From positions 24,031,042 to 24,095,041 of the forward strand of contig NC_019867.2 of assembly GCF_002234675.1 (NCBI RefSeq): DNA of 64,000 nucleotides, read 5' to 3'. Under the pieces are notes generated by a model. The model was not told the DNA's origin. It worked only from the letters and a program-made list of their open reading frames with translations, and did no database searches. Position numbers and translations under genes: made by a program. Positions 11,671 through 21,889 of the stretch are shown here, in pieces. The DNA is from Oryzias latipes. Lineage: Eukaryota > Chordata > Actinopteri > Beloniformes > Adrianichthyidae. How positions within the stretch are numbered: the stretch's first letter is position 1; every line of letters begins with the position of its first letter.

Positions 11671-12960
11671 AGTGCGCTACAGTCGCATGTGAGCCACATT
11701 CTTCAGCACTGCAGAGTCCAAGGAGCTGCCGGAGTGAAACCAACAAAATTGACGTCTGTAAGTGTCTTTTTGCACGCTGAGGGTTGACCAGAGGAGGTCA
11801 TTTCGCTAATCGAAGAACAGAGGGTAAGTAAAAAGAAATCGTTTTAAACTGAATCTTGTATGAACGGGCAGCAGGCTATGCTAGCATTTTGCATCGGTCA
11901 TGCAGGGCTTTTCATAGATGGTGCAAAAAATGCTTTGTGATAGCATATTGTCGTGCCCGTTTATATCAACAACTACCTTATAATTTTATACCCTTCAGAA
12001 AATACTCTCTGCGTATGTCTAACAGATTGTCGTGTTTTACTATGCAGCATGCCTACTGATCTTTTAGTTTACACGTCCAACAATAACTTTAACGTTCGGT
12101 TTTCAGCCTTCTCTTCACGTGACAGACACGTTCTCTATTTTTATTATATCATTGTTAAACAAACACTCTGCAAACGACGGTCCCCCGTCACAGAATCATA
12201 CCCTTTCATAACATTTAATACAATATTATAGTTTTTGTTATTCTGTATCTGCACGAGTTTAAATAAAGTTCAGGTGGTGGAAGTCACGTGACACCTCGGA
12301 GTAGAGTTGCGTATCCACGGGAACCGCCGTTTCTTCTTCGTTGAACCGTAGCAATATGTTTACTATTTAGCACATTAGCACCCACATTAAGCTATCGGCA
12401 CCGCTGCAAACTTCACAGGGTACAGTTTATTATTATTTTTACAGGGCGGGTTTTTTTATTTTATTTTTATTGGGCGGGGGTTTTTTAAACACCGGGAAGC
12501 TTGATCGTTACGTCATTATGTACGTAGTTCTGCAGAATCGGATGATTGACTCTTCTGTAGTCTACTATTTTCTATTTTCTCAGCTGCATTTTCATAGTCC
12601 GTTCGGATTCACCTGATTAACCACATTTGTCCATTTTTAGTGGGCATATAAATGGCCAACAAGTACATTTATGTCAAATGTTTGCACACAGCAAGAAAGA
12701 AAGAAGCTCCATTTATCACTTTTTTATTTATGCTTCTGAAAATACTACTGGACTTGTTTTTTTTCCTATATGTTCCCTGTGACATCAAATAATACTCATT
12801 TCTTTTATAACTAATGTATTTTTCTTTTGTGCAGATTGACAGTGATGTCATTGCTGTGGAGGATCCAGAAATGACACTTCACATCCCTCCCTGTGGAGTC
12901 TGCAACATGTCATTGCAGAAAGAAGTTCTTTTGCTGAGATTTCTTCCCATCAGATGCTAG
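11671..12960 (+). other. Left-arm exon-intron-like unit of the foldback element
   Basis: A first block (11671-11823) ends at a consensus donor, agg|gtaagt. After about 1 kb, a polypyrimidine-containing acceptor (tttttcttttgtgcag, ending 12834) leads into a 126-nt open block ending in TAG at 12960. It reads IDSDVIAVEDPEMTL, then IPPCGVCNMSL, then a short Leu-rich tail. The first block has no usable ATG; an internal ATG at codon 13 of the second block could start a tiny peptide. The right arm has the same acceptor and a closely related exon start (IDRDVIALEDD), so the exon is old relative to the arm duplication. Function unknown; I do not recognise the peptide. Confidence 0.4.
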
Positions 12961-13195
12961 ACTCTACATTAGACACTGGAAACTTGTTCTTGTTATTATT
13001 TTTAAGCACATTTATTTATTTATCTGTCGTTTTTAATGGAGCTATGGTAACAAAGTAATTTGACTGTTTTGTCGTTTTTTCTTATTTATATGTGCGATAG
13101 TACATATCTGAGAATACCTGCAGATAACTGACATACCTTTTCCTTTTAATTTGAATTTATTTCTGATTCATTTTCTGAACCCATTTTGTCCCTTT

Positions 13196-13232
13196 TGGGA
13201 CCTAGGGGCTGCTGGAGCCTATCCCGGCCTCT
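13196..13232 (-). repeat. Small SINE 3' fragment
   Basis: ggctgctggagcctatcccggcc is the inverted equivalent of the gctgggataggctccagcaa phrase near the 3' end of the SINE at 59246-59490. Confidence 0.4.
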
Positions 13233-13885
13233 TATTTCTTCTGTGAAATTTAAAGAAATATGTATAACTAAACACATTTTTTCTCATTTTATTATTTACT
13301 TTTAATTTTCAGTATTTCAATAACAGATGCATCAAATAATAGTAACCTAAGATCAAAAGTATTAAATCAACTGAATTTCCATTATATGATTTATTTGTTT
13401 CCTTTTGAAAGATTCGGCCACTTGCATTACATGTGTTAGTTCTGACCTTTTAAATAATGTTAGCAACTCCTGTTTAACTCACACGTGGTAAAAAAGGTGT
13501 TATGGTTCCTATAAATTCATACAAAAACATTTCAGAAGAAAGACCTTTATTCATACATTTTTATAGAAACATTACAGTTTATAATTTATAACATAGCAAC
13601 AATTTATCAATAAGTTATGCATATTATAATAGGGAATGTGTTAAATTTGCTTCTTCTCTTCCCATTTCAAGCATTAACTGTTTAGTTTGTATAATGAAAA
13701 GTAAGATACAAGGATGTATACTCAGATTGTGACTTATTTTTGTTTCTTTATATATGTGCTGTTCCTGTGTTGAAGGAAGTATGTTCCAATTGACCATGAT
13801 TGAAACAATAAACTCAAATTAATGTTGTTTCTAATAACTGCTTCCAACTTAGAATGGTCTTATTTTCAAAATAAACTTCTCTCAG

Positions 13886-14075
13886 CTGCACAATGACGTA
13901 CTGGTTAGCAGGCGTGCCTCATAGCAAGAGGGCTTCAAATCCCAAAAGGGTCCTGTGTGGAGTTAGCATGTTCTCCTGCATACATGACCTTCCGGCAGCT
14001 TCTTCCATCAGTCCAAAAAGCATTATAGTTGATTAATGTAAAGTGTGTGAATGGTGATTGTGTGTGTTGTGTCTG
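13886..14075 (+). mobile_element. tRNA-related SINE, partial, inside the right arm
   Basis: ctgcacaatgacgtactggttagcaggcg with a B-box-like ggcttcaaatcccaa and gtgtggagttagcatgttctcc follow the same order as the fuller copy at 59246-59490. It interrupts the right-arm exon of the foldback-like element shortly after the conserved ALEDD portion, so it arrived after the arms existed. Confidence 0.6.
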
Positions 14076-14684
14076 TCCCAGAGCTGCATCATCCTCCAAA
14101 GCGATGACATCACGGTCAATCTGCACAAAAGAAAAAATAATTAATAATAATTTTTAAAAAAAGTATGAGTTTTACTTGATGTCACAGTAAAAATATATGA
14201 AAATAACCATCTTCTTTTTCTCCAAATTAAGTCTTGGCATGTGGAGTTCCATTTTTCTGCATGTCAGCTAATAAGACGATAAAAAAGATATAAAATGACG
14301 TGGAGGGAGGCATGAGAGCTAAATATTGTAATAAAGTCAAAATGTAAAAAAGTCAAAAAGGTAGGTGAATGCAAACAACTGCAGTGTGCAGAAATGCACA
14401 ACTTGAAACTCCGTCCGTGAGACTGTCACAGATGTCGATAACAGCATACAGTTTTAAAAGACGTTATACAGTTACAAAATGCTAGCATAGTCTGTCGCCG
14501 TTTCATTAAACAATTCTAAATTAATCTCTTTTTACTCACCTTCTGTTAACACACTGGCCTTTTGGTAAACTTCAGCACGCAACGAGAAACTTAAAGAGGA
14601 CATTTTCGTTAGTTCCACTCAGCATGTATGACTCCACAGTGCTGCTAAAGCTAACTGAAGGAAGTAGCTCACAGGCCTCCGTAG
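14076..14684 (-). other. Right-arm exon-intron-like unit of the foldback element
   Basis: Minus-strand counterpart of the left arm. Reading inward from the array: a first block with gtggagtca and gcgtgctgaag phrases matching the left arm, then a donor (ggtgagtaaaaagagatt, near 14540), an intron, the acceptor ttcttttgtgcag, and an exon start at 14120 that translates as IDRDVIALEDDAALG before the SINE interrupts it. Arm identity is clearly below that of the ends and is concentrated in exon-like and splice-site positions. Confidence 0.4.
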
Positions 14685-14914
14685 TTCTGAGATTAAAGTC
14701 AGAATTCTGAGTTTAAAGTCAGAATTCTGAGATTAAAGTCAGAATTCTGAGATTAAAGTCAGAATTCTGAGTTTAAAGTCAGAATTCTGAGTTTAAAGTC
14801 AGAATTCTGAGATTAAAGTCAGAATTCTGAGTTTAAAGTCAGAATTCTGAGAATAGTCAGAATTCTGAGATTAAAGTCAGAATTCGGAGATTAAAGTCAG
14901 AATTTTCTATGTGT
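14685..14914 (-). repeat. 20-bp minisatellite array, right arm
   Basis: About 11 copies of ctgagattaaagtcagaatt, the reverse complement of the left-arm unit, with gtttaaag variants matching the left-arm variants. Confidence 0.9.
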
Positions 14915-14954
14915 TTTTTTTTTCTTTGTCCATGGCCCTAATCCTCTTCGGTAG

Positions 14955-15425
14955 TGTCATGGCTGACGAGACTGTGGCAGACCCAGATGCTGAAACCCGG
15001 AAGGAATACTCGGCAGGCGAGGCAGACGAGTAGTAAAGGATTTAATGGAGGAATGACAGAGTTCCAAGAGAGGATGTTTTGTGGATGGTTGGAGGGTCTT
15101 GGCGGCGAACACCGCGTTTCCAGAAGGATGTCCAGAGGGGCGACGAGGAGGGACCAGAGCGAAGGTGAGTCGGAGTCCAGAACGTGACAGGCGTGATCGT
15201 GATCCTAGGCAGGCAGAGACAAGACAAGGTTAGGCGAGGCAGATAATGCATGGACTAGAATAGCGAGCAAGGCCAGAGAGTGCACCGTGGAGTACAACGA
15301 ACTAGCGTCGAGTAAGGGTCCTGGTTCTCCTTAAGAGTCCCCCGGCTGATGAAGATGATGAAGCGCAGCTGGAGTCCTCAGGTGAACCTGATGAGGAGGC
15401 GGGGCCAGCAGGGGGTACCATGACA
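14955..15425 (-). mobile_element. Solo LTR (471 bp) of the sushi-type Ty3 element
   Basis: Bounded by tgtcatgg...ccatgaca and flanked by a perfect 5-bp target duplication, ggtag (14950-14954 and 15426-15430). It has exactly the length of the 5' LTR at 51082-51552 and matches it, in reverse complement, everywhere I compared (the first ~245 positions base by base, plus long shared frames over the rest). Promoter-like cttaagg and polyadenylation-like attaaa are therefore present on the minus strand. A solo LTR usually arises by recombination between two LTRs. The near-identity points to recent activity of this family. Confidence 0.92.
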
Positions 15426-15430
15426 GGTAG

Positions 15431-16072
15431 CATCAAATGACTCAAAAATAAATTTAAAAATTAATCCTTCAAAATGCTTTTTTATTTTCTTTTAAAAAAA
15501 ACGCTTATTCTGTGTCATAATTAAAATGAAAATGCAAGGAGGGGATTACATTTTCATTTTCACATCCACCCTGTGAAATGTGTCGCATAACTCAATCCCA
15601 TTCAGCATTTCCATGGGGGAGGCGGGGCGATGACATCAGTGCGTGTTGGTCCAACCAGCAAACGCCAAAAGTTTAGCATGGCGAACAGCTCTAGCATCTG
15701 CTACAGCTGTTCATGGGGCTGTAGCTGTCCTCGAACAGCATAATCAACAGGAAGCTGCAGGATACTATCTTTTAAATGTGTTTTTATTGCAGTTATGATT
15801 ATTATTAAGTGCATGATGCATGATCATGATTTTCTTATTCTGTGCAGTCAGTGCTTTTTTCTTGGCTGCAAGAAGTGTTAGCAATAGGCTAATACATGCT
15901 AAAAACATTAGCCGTGGCGAAACTCCAAATTCCAAAATGTCGCAGTGAGCATCTTGGATTTAAATGTGTGGGAATAACACAGACTCGGCGAGAGTCTGAA
16001 GAAAAAGCTAGTCCGAGGGAAGTTTTGACGAACCGCGGTGCGTCCGAAGCAGGACCGCAGAAGGCGGAAAAA
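15431..16072. other. Interior of the outer inverted-repeat element
   Basis: Between the solo LTR and the right inverted arm. Contains AT-rich sequence and a moderately GC-rich segment at 15600-16070 with short frames on both strands. No family is recognised; it may be a relic of the element's own gene. Confidence 0.35.
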
Positions 16073-16305
16073 GCATTTCTGTTCATCCATTTAAATAGTC
16101 AAATTACATATCTCTGATTGAATTTTGCTACACATTTACCAGAGAACTTTTTGAAAATGAAATGTCAAATTCTTTTTCATTTTCATTATCATTTTAATTA
16201 AGTGACAGAATAAACAGTGTTGAAGAAGAAGATTGCTTTTTCTTTTTAATTTTGAGTCAACAAATGCAGCTTCATTCTTAAAATGAAAAGGCATTTCTGA
16301 AAACA

Positions 16306-18029
16306 TGTCTGTCCACCTGATAGGACATTTGTGACTTAGGCTTTACCTATTGACTTCTCTATGTTTCTTTGACTGCATGTGTCAATTTCTCCTCCACAGC
16401 AGGGTTTTTCTTTTAATATGTTTACATTTTTGAATCATGCAGTTGTCTTTGTTTTTGCCAAACATGTCAACTTTGATCTTTTTTTCCAAGAGCTTTGAGG
16501 ATTTAAAGTGGAATTCTGCTGTTTTAAATTTATAAACAAAACTCAAATAAATCTCTTTAGTGATGTTTTAAGTCATGAAAACAATGATTTAAGTCTCAGC
16601 CTAACCACACAATGAAGAGGCACTGATTAGAAACCGTTTCCTTTCCAACAGAATAATTGTAATTATTCTGTGGTCCCATTGGCTCAATACTGAACATCTC
16701 ATAAACAGGGCTTCGTTTTTGCCACATAATGTAAAACACAAAGCTCCTAAAACATTATATTTTTTTGTTTAAAAATGTTTTTAATCATCTGATGTCCATT
16801 GCATTTAATTCTAAGACATTTTGTAAGTGACCATGGTATAAGCGGGATAATGGCCTTTGAAGTGTGCATTATCAGAAATTAATGGATGGTTGGACGAAGG
16901 ACGGTTGCTTCCGCAAAATGCATTAATTTCTGATAATGAACACTGCGAAGGTCATTTTCCCTTACATAAATCACTCCAGATTATAAAATATGCTGTTGTG
17001 TTTTGAAAACAAAATGAGGCTTTTAGGTGCACCTTAAGTGTGGAAAATGTTGTAATTTATATTTTTGCTTATTTTTATCAAATGCAGAAATAAAAACATT
17101 TTTTACATTTTTTGCCATATTCTTGTAGGGATTCCTAAACTTGGCTTTGCTTGGAAGATTTAATGCTGGATTCTTGCTCTCCAAATGGTTTGATCTTTAA
17201 AATCTTTTCAAATGATGAGTGCTTTTTATTTTTGCAAGACTGTTGCTGAGGTTTGCCTGAGAGTTAAAACTTCTCCAATGTTTTCTTAAGAAAGATGAAG
17301 CAAACTTTCTGACTGTGAAGGACAAGGAAGGAGGAGTTCTGACTGGCTTTCCATTATACATGAACTTCAAGGTCTTCTTTGTGCTCTTTCTTCCAAGATA
17401 GCCTTGCAAGCCTGTTATCCAGAGATGATCCCACACTGCTAATGTAGCTGTACGCCGTTTAACTTAGCTGTTGTTGTAAATTAAAGTATCTGCTGAGGCT
17501 GAGCACAAAGAAAGTTGACCTCTGCAGACAAAAACATTTACTAAGTGGGTAAATAATTTTCCAATGAACTGATTTTTTTTCTTTATTTTTTTTAATGTCG
17601 TTTCTGGAGAGAACTCATGATTTTTCTTTCCTTCTTGGAAATTATGTTTAAAAATCCATCAAAGCATGTCAGATTTTTATTTTTTGATTTTTTAGGTGAT
17701 ATCAGATTCTCCGATGGCTCTGCCCTCTCAAGCTCTTAAATCACTGTATAACATAAAACAGCAATAACCGTTACACTTCAGAAGGCTCCTGAGAGCCATC
17801 AATTAAGGTAATTGCTGAGGATACAGATGTGTGATCTGGAAGTCTGAGGCCCTTTGGATAAAACCACAGTGACATTTTCAAATGCTGGGAAAAGCGTGAG
17901 AAGATTTCACAGAAAACTTTCACAGACTGAGAAAAATGCAGGCATCCATCAAATTGCAGCCTTAACATTTTTTTTAAATTTGAAATTACAAAGAAATATA
18001 CATCTTGTGATGTGGCATTAAGATTATTT
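16306..18029. other. Non-coding stretch
   Basis: AT-rich with no recognised coding region. The only structured item is the hairpin at 16848-16961. Confidence 0.45.
16848..16961. mobile_element. Hairpin MITE
   Basis: ataatggcctttgaagtg...gcattatcagaaattaatg on the left pairs with cattaatttctgataatg...cactgcgaaggtcatt on the right around a ~30-base loop (ggttggacgaaggacggttg...). Arms of about 40 bases with few mismatches. Confidence 0.6.
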
Positions 18030-18240
18030 TGTTACGGGGGTAATGGGAAGAATACAATATGGACCAGCACAGGAGGAAGGGAAAGACAGGACTTAAATAC
18101 ATACAAGGCAACAAGACACAGGTGGAAACACTCAGGACTGATGGGGCAAGGTAAAACTCGAAACAACAACAAAACAGGAAATACTACAAAATAAAACAGG
18201 AAATCAAGGAACAAAACACAAAGTGACTGAAACCGTAACA
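18030..18240 (-). mobile_element. Short solo LTR (211 bp) of an unassigned LTR element
   Basis: Bounded by inverted tgttacgg / ccgtaaca, with a perfect 5-bp target duplication tattt at 18025-18029 and 18241-18245. On the minus strand a TATA-like gtatttaagtcctgtc lies inside, which fixes the likely transcription direction. Unrelated by eye to the 471-bp LTR. A 211-bp LTR is short, so a TRIM-type or compact Ty3 element is possible. Confidence 0.75.
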
Positions 18241-18713
18241 TATTTTAAGTGGTTTCTGTTCCTTGAATGCCCAAGCTAATTAACTTTTGAAGACCGAGAT
18301 CTTGATCACCAGGGGGGTATTGCAGAAAGCAGGTTATGCTAGCTCCCACGATAAGTTTGAGGCTAAGGAAGTTGATAACCTCAGCTTTCGGTTCCAGAAA
18401 TGGAGGTATGTTTCAGGGTAGGTCAAGTTATCATGGCAACTCATGCTCTGAACATAACCTGGGGCCTCATTAATAAAACTTTGCGTAAGATTTGCGTCAG
18501 AAGTGGCGTACAGATGAAACATAAGACGTGCGTACGCACAGAAATATTCGGATTTATAAAACCGTTCGCACACACATCCTACGCATCTTTCCCTTAATAA
18601 ATCACAACCAATTCTAAATGCAGCGCAGCTTTTGCGGCCTCATGACACGCCCATAGTTGCCCATAAATAGTCCGTGAAACGCCCACAAATGAATATTCAT
18701 TGATTGCGAAACC

Positions 18714-18973
18714 ATGGCAAACACCGAGAGGAAATCAAAAAAACGTAACTTCACTCAATGTGAAGTAGAAGTTATTGTTGGCGAGGTGGAAAAAAGGAGA
18801 AAAGTGTTGTTTGGAGGGCACAGTGTGGGCATTACTAATGCCAAAAAGGCACGTGAGTGGCAGACGCCGTTAATGCTGTAGCCTCACCTCGGACCATGGT
18901 TAAATAAAAAAAAAATGGTCGGACATGTCGAGGCAAAAAAAACGTCTGGCGCTGCATCGCCAGAGTGTGTCTG

Positions 18974-19006
<33 letters not shown>

Positions 19007-19119
19007 ACCGGAGCTGACCCCTCTTGATTAGAGACAAGCGGCAAGGATTGGGGAATCCCTTAGTGGAGTGGTAACTGAGGCGCAGGGGGACGCCGACGCG
19101 CCAGATGCACTGGGTGACA
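18714..19119 (+). pseudogene. Harbinger Myb/SANT-like DNA-binding protein, broken
   Basis: Starts with ATG at 18714 and reads MANTERKSKKRNFTQCEVEV, then an acidic/basic helix (GEVEKRRKVLF) typical of the Myb/SANT-like protein that Harbinger elements encode to bring the transposase to the element ends. The frame stops at 18881 after 55 residues, while homologous sequence goes on in another frame (ending DADAPDALGDT near 19115), so there is at least one frameshift. A 29-base G run interrupts the gene, and the 3' end is fused to transposase sequence at about 19120. Not functional. Confidence 0.7.
18976..19004 (+). repeat. Poly-G tract, 29 bases
   Basis: Uninterrupted G run inside the Myb-like pseudogene. 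Its length is likely unreliable in any assembly, and it may have grown from a glycine-rich coding stretch. Confidence 0.9.
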
Positions 19120-19317
19120 CGCGTGGTTCCTCCGAGTGCTCCTCTGTAACGCCGGGCCCAAAAGCCCGCAGAGGTCCAAGAGGACGGCTCGAGGAAGTCG
19201 GAACCGGCTCATAAGCCAGTCGTCCTCGTTTGCCAGCACGTCTTCTTGCTGTCTAAAGATGCGTTCACTCTGAATTCTTCCATTTTCCACGTCTTCTAAG
19301 AGCGCAAGATCAGCCAT
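19120..19317 (-). pseudogene. Harbinger transposase, N-terminal fragment
   Basis: From the ATG at 19317 on the minus strand: MADLALLEDVENGRIQSERI, then DWLMSRFRLPRAVLLDLCGL and GPALQRSTRRNHA. This is the recognisable N-terminal region of HARBI1-type transposases, ahead of the DDE nuclease domain. About 66 residues remain of a protein that is normally 300-400. Similarity ends at the deletion junction near 19120, after which the frame runs into the opposite gene. No catalytic residues are left. Confidence 0.75.
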
Positions 19318-20210
19318 TGTGCGTCATTACGCATTGTGATGGGGCATTTTATTTCCATCCATTTAATTGCATCTGACAAGCTACAGATATCGGTAATAAT
19401 CGACGTGGAAATGGGAAATTGTTCAGCGCAAATGTAATTTCTTGTTGCTTCCTGAATGGTTGAGACATACGCCATACATTGTTTTATCAAAGATAAAACA
19501 AACTAAAGGCATATGCTTGAATACCATAATTCTGTAGCTTATGACGACATGTTTTACTATGTAAACAACTTTACCTAGTGGACAATTAATGCATCTCTCT
19601 CTATCTATCCATCTGTTTGTCTGATTGCACCTATATCTGCTCCGCCAGACGGACACATTGATGGGAATATCAGTTTTGTACATTATTTCGTTCTGTTAAC
19701 TATATTATTTATGAGGATGAATTGCACAACATGCCAATATTGCAGAACATATTTCACTTTTCTTTTTGCAAATAAGTGTTCATTTGAATTTCTGTTGTAA
19801 TTTTCGTTTGATTTTTTTTATTTGTTTCACTGCTGATCGATCAAACAGGTGTTCGTGTAGGCTGTTAATTGTAAGACTTGCTTTGTGAAGTCTTCATGTT
19901 ATTTCTGAGAGGCAGTATTTTTATTTTCACTTTCACGTGTTTCTTCCATCTGCCGACGGCGTCGCCGTTTCTCATTTCATCCGTTTTTGTGCGTGCGCCT
20001 GGGTCAGAGCTTGCGTGAAGGACCGCACATTTTCCCATCAAGTTTGCTTTTTATAACTCTCAACTACTGCGTAGAGAGTGGCGTACGCCTTCTTTTGTGC
20101 ATACGCAACATTTATAAATGAGGCCCCTGGTCTGGAGCAGGTTTAGGGTGAGAGGGTGATAAGACCACGTATGGATATTGTAAAGATAAACATTTTTACT
20201 TTGATCCAAC

Positions 20211-20214
<4 letters not shown>

Positions 20215-20284
<70 letters not shown>
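20215..20284. repeat. (TA)n microsatellite, ~70 bp
   Basis: Pure alternating AT, within the right part of the outer CAG-flanked element. Can extrude as a cruciform and is likely length-polymorphic. Confidence 0.95.
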
Positions 20285-20287
<3 letters not shown>

Positions 20288-20703
20288 TCACAAGGAAAAT
20301 GGAAACAAGATCAGAAACTTTGTCTCTTATTTTTATCTAAGCCGAAACTCTTTTTTTTTATGATGCAGCCGTGTTACTTTTTTGATGGACGTGTAATCTT
20401 CATTCCCCGTCATTAAAATCTCAGACTTCGTCTCACTTCCGTCTCAAGTGTCCCGCTTTCTTTTTTTTTTCTCCAAGCGTTTCCATGGTGACTCCAGAAA
20501 TAGGCGATCTATTGAGAATGTCTTTATGTACGTCCTGTGCACGAGCATTAACCCAAGGTTACCAAGTCGAGCGTAATTACGCCAACTCATATCCGGTGTT
20601 TTGGAACCGACATACCCAGAGTAAGCAAGTTCAGGCGGATTTCAGCCAGAGTTCAGGCTTAAAGTCAGGCTAGTTTAAACATGCTTCCTGGAATACCCCC
20701 CAG

Positions 20704-21469
20704 GACACTTTGGTTGTTATTATTGACGTAAATGAGAACTGGACTGAGCGACTGTGATGTCACCCATGGAAAATGAGTTCCTTTTAGCTTCAACCAAATA
20801 AAGTAATATGAGTCATTTTTGAGCCATTTTTGTCCAAACAAATGCTGCCATGTTGGAAACAGACTGTACCCAGTGATTGGTCCTAGTTTGTTTGAGCCAG
20901 CATTTCTATGGCAACCACTCTGGCCAATCAGGAGTGAGCTTGTTGGAAGTCCACACCCCTACCACTTAAAAGCGGATTACACGTAATTTTACATGAAATT
21001 TGTCAATAAAATGTTTCAAATGTTGGATGTGGGGACCAGCAGGCGCATGACAACATAGTGTCTGTTTGAACGTCCTCTCTGCAATTTTTAATTTTGGCCA
21101 CCCTTCCGATTTGACTGTCGATCCATCATTGTTGTTTTGTTTCTTATCCCACAAAAACGGTAATGAGACGCCTAAATTTGGAGTTTTGTCTGTCGTGACA
21201 ATCAACAGAAACACATATTTGTGCCAAAATGACATCTGATGGCTATTTCTCTACCCTTAAGTCGTCAATTGTATTGTATAAATCAAATCAATGTGTGCTT
21301 AACTTGCAAAATTGCATAAAATGCAGTGGTGTGACATCACTGCAAGAGGTTTATTGATGTATCTGAATGGTCAGTTTGAACTTTGAATCCCTCGAACAAC
21401 AGAAAAAAAAATGGGAACAGCAAAAACCTGTTAAAAAATGTAAGAGAGGAAGAATGGATATTCTGGCAA
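20704..21469. other. Non-coding stretch
   Basis: No recognised gene or repeat. Ends at the LINE 3' tail. Confidence 0.45.
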
Positions 21470-21722
21470 ATATAACCTGCCATGGCGCATCCCCGGGGAG
21501 GTGTTCCGGGTATGTCCCAATGTGCGGAGGCCCCGGGGAATACCAAGGACACGCTGGAGAGACTACGTCTCTCGCTTGGCCTGGGAACAGCTCCCAGGCC
21601 AGGCTCCTCTGGGAGCTGGAGGAGCTGGAGGAACCGGCCAGGGGTGAGGTAAGTCTTTGCTTAGACTGCTGCCCCCAAGACCTGGTCCCAGATAAGCGGA
21701 GGAAGATGGATGGATGGATATA
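21470..21722 (+). mobile_element. 5'-truncated Rex3-like LINE 3' end
   Basis: Reads as the C-terminal tail of a LINE polyprotein (a PGEVFRVCPNV-type block, then DTLERLRLSLG-type remnants) followed by a short 3' UTR (gactgctgcccccaagacctgg, gataagcggaggaag) ending in tandem GATG (gatggatggatata). The GATG tail is the signature described for Rex3. Same family as 1480-2385 and 26136-26270. Truncation at the 5' side is typical of target-primed reverse transcription. Confidence 0.75.
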
Positions 21723-21889
21723 ATGAAGTGTGGCAGAGGACTCATTCCAGCAGGAGGAACACGTGGCACACCTGTAGCAAACATTAACCCCTCCTCTAAG
21801 GTCACGGCGCTATCATCTTCTAAAAGTAGATAGAAAAAAGTTGACAATATAAACCACCTTTAATAAAATTTAGGATGATAATAGGAGGA

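Larger units (their letters stand above)
11241..14951. mobile_element. Foldback-like element with minisatellite inverted ends
   Basis: Ends are cggaagaggattagggccatgg on the left and its inverted counterpart ccatggccctaatcctcttcgg on the right (one mismatch), each flanked by TA (11239-11240; 14952-14953). Immediately inside are 20-bp tandem arrays in opposite orientations. Inside those, the arms are again inverted and homologous: each reads inward through an exon-like block with a splice donor (gtaagt at 11824; gtgagt on the minus strand near 14534-14539), an intron, a ttcttttgtgcag acceptor, and a short exon. The centre (about 13000-13880) is AT-rich. No transposase is recognisable. The architecture resembles foldback elements, but the family is not one I can name. 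Confidence 0.65.
10967..16305. mobile_element. Outer inverted-repeat DNA element containing nested insertions
   Basis: The segment 10967-11200 (ccagaaatgctttttcatt, then ctgcatttgttaactcaaaatta, then cacttaattaaaatgata) reappears in reverse complement at about 16073-16305 (tcattttaattaagtgac, then gagtcaacaaatgcag, then aaaaggcatttctg). The two ~235-bp arms are diverged but collinear. Removing the foldback-like element (11241-14951) and the solo LTR (14955-15425) leaves about 1.1 kb. No transposase is visible, so superfamily is unknown. The terminal duplication was not determined. Confidence 0.6.
18462..20126. mobile_element. Non-autonomous PIF/Harbinger element
   Basis: Termini gggcctcattaataaaac and ataaatgaggccc are inverted; the 3-bp target duplication is ctg (18459-18461 and 20127-20129). 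The element has the typical two-gene plan, a Myb-like gene on the plus strand and a transposase gene on the minus strand facing each other, but both are broken and a deletion near 19120 joins the tail of the first to the N-terminal part of the second. Subterminal tacgcac motifs recur at both ends. Confidence 0.85.
18313..20700. mobile_element. Outer TIR DNA element with CAG target duplication
   Basis: Ends gggggtattgcagaaagcaggtt and, inverted, aacatgcttcctggaataccccc. CAG flanks both sides (18310-18312 and 20701-20703), a 3-bp duplication as in the PIF/Harbinger superfamily. It carries the second Harbinger element (18462-20126), a TA microsatellite, and no gene of its own. A partial copy in opposite orientation lies at 23225-23512. 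Confidence 0.7.
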
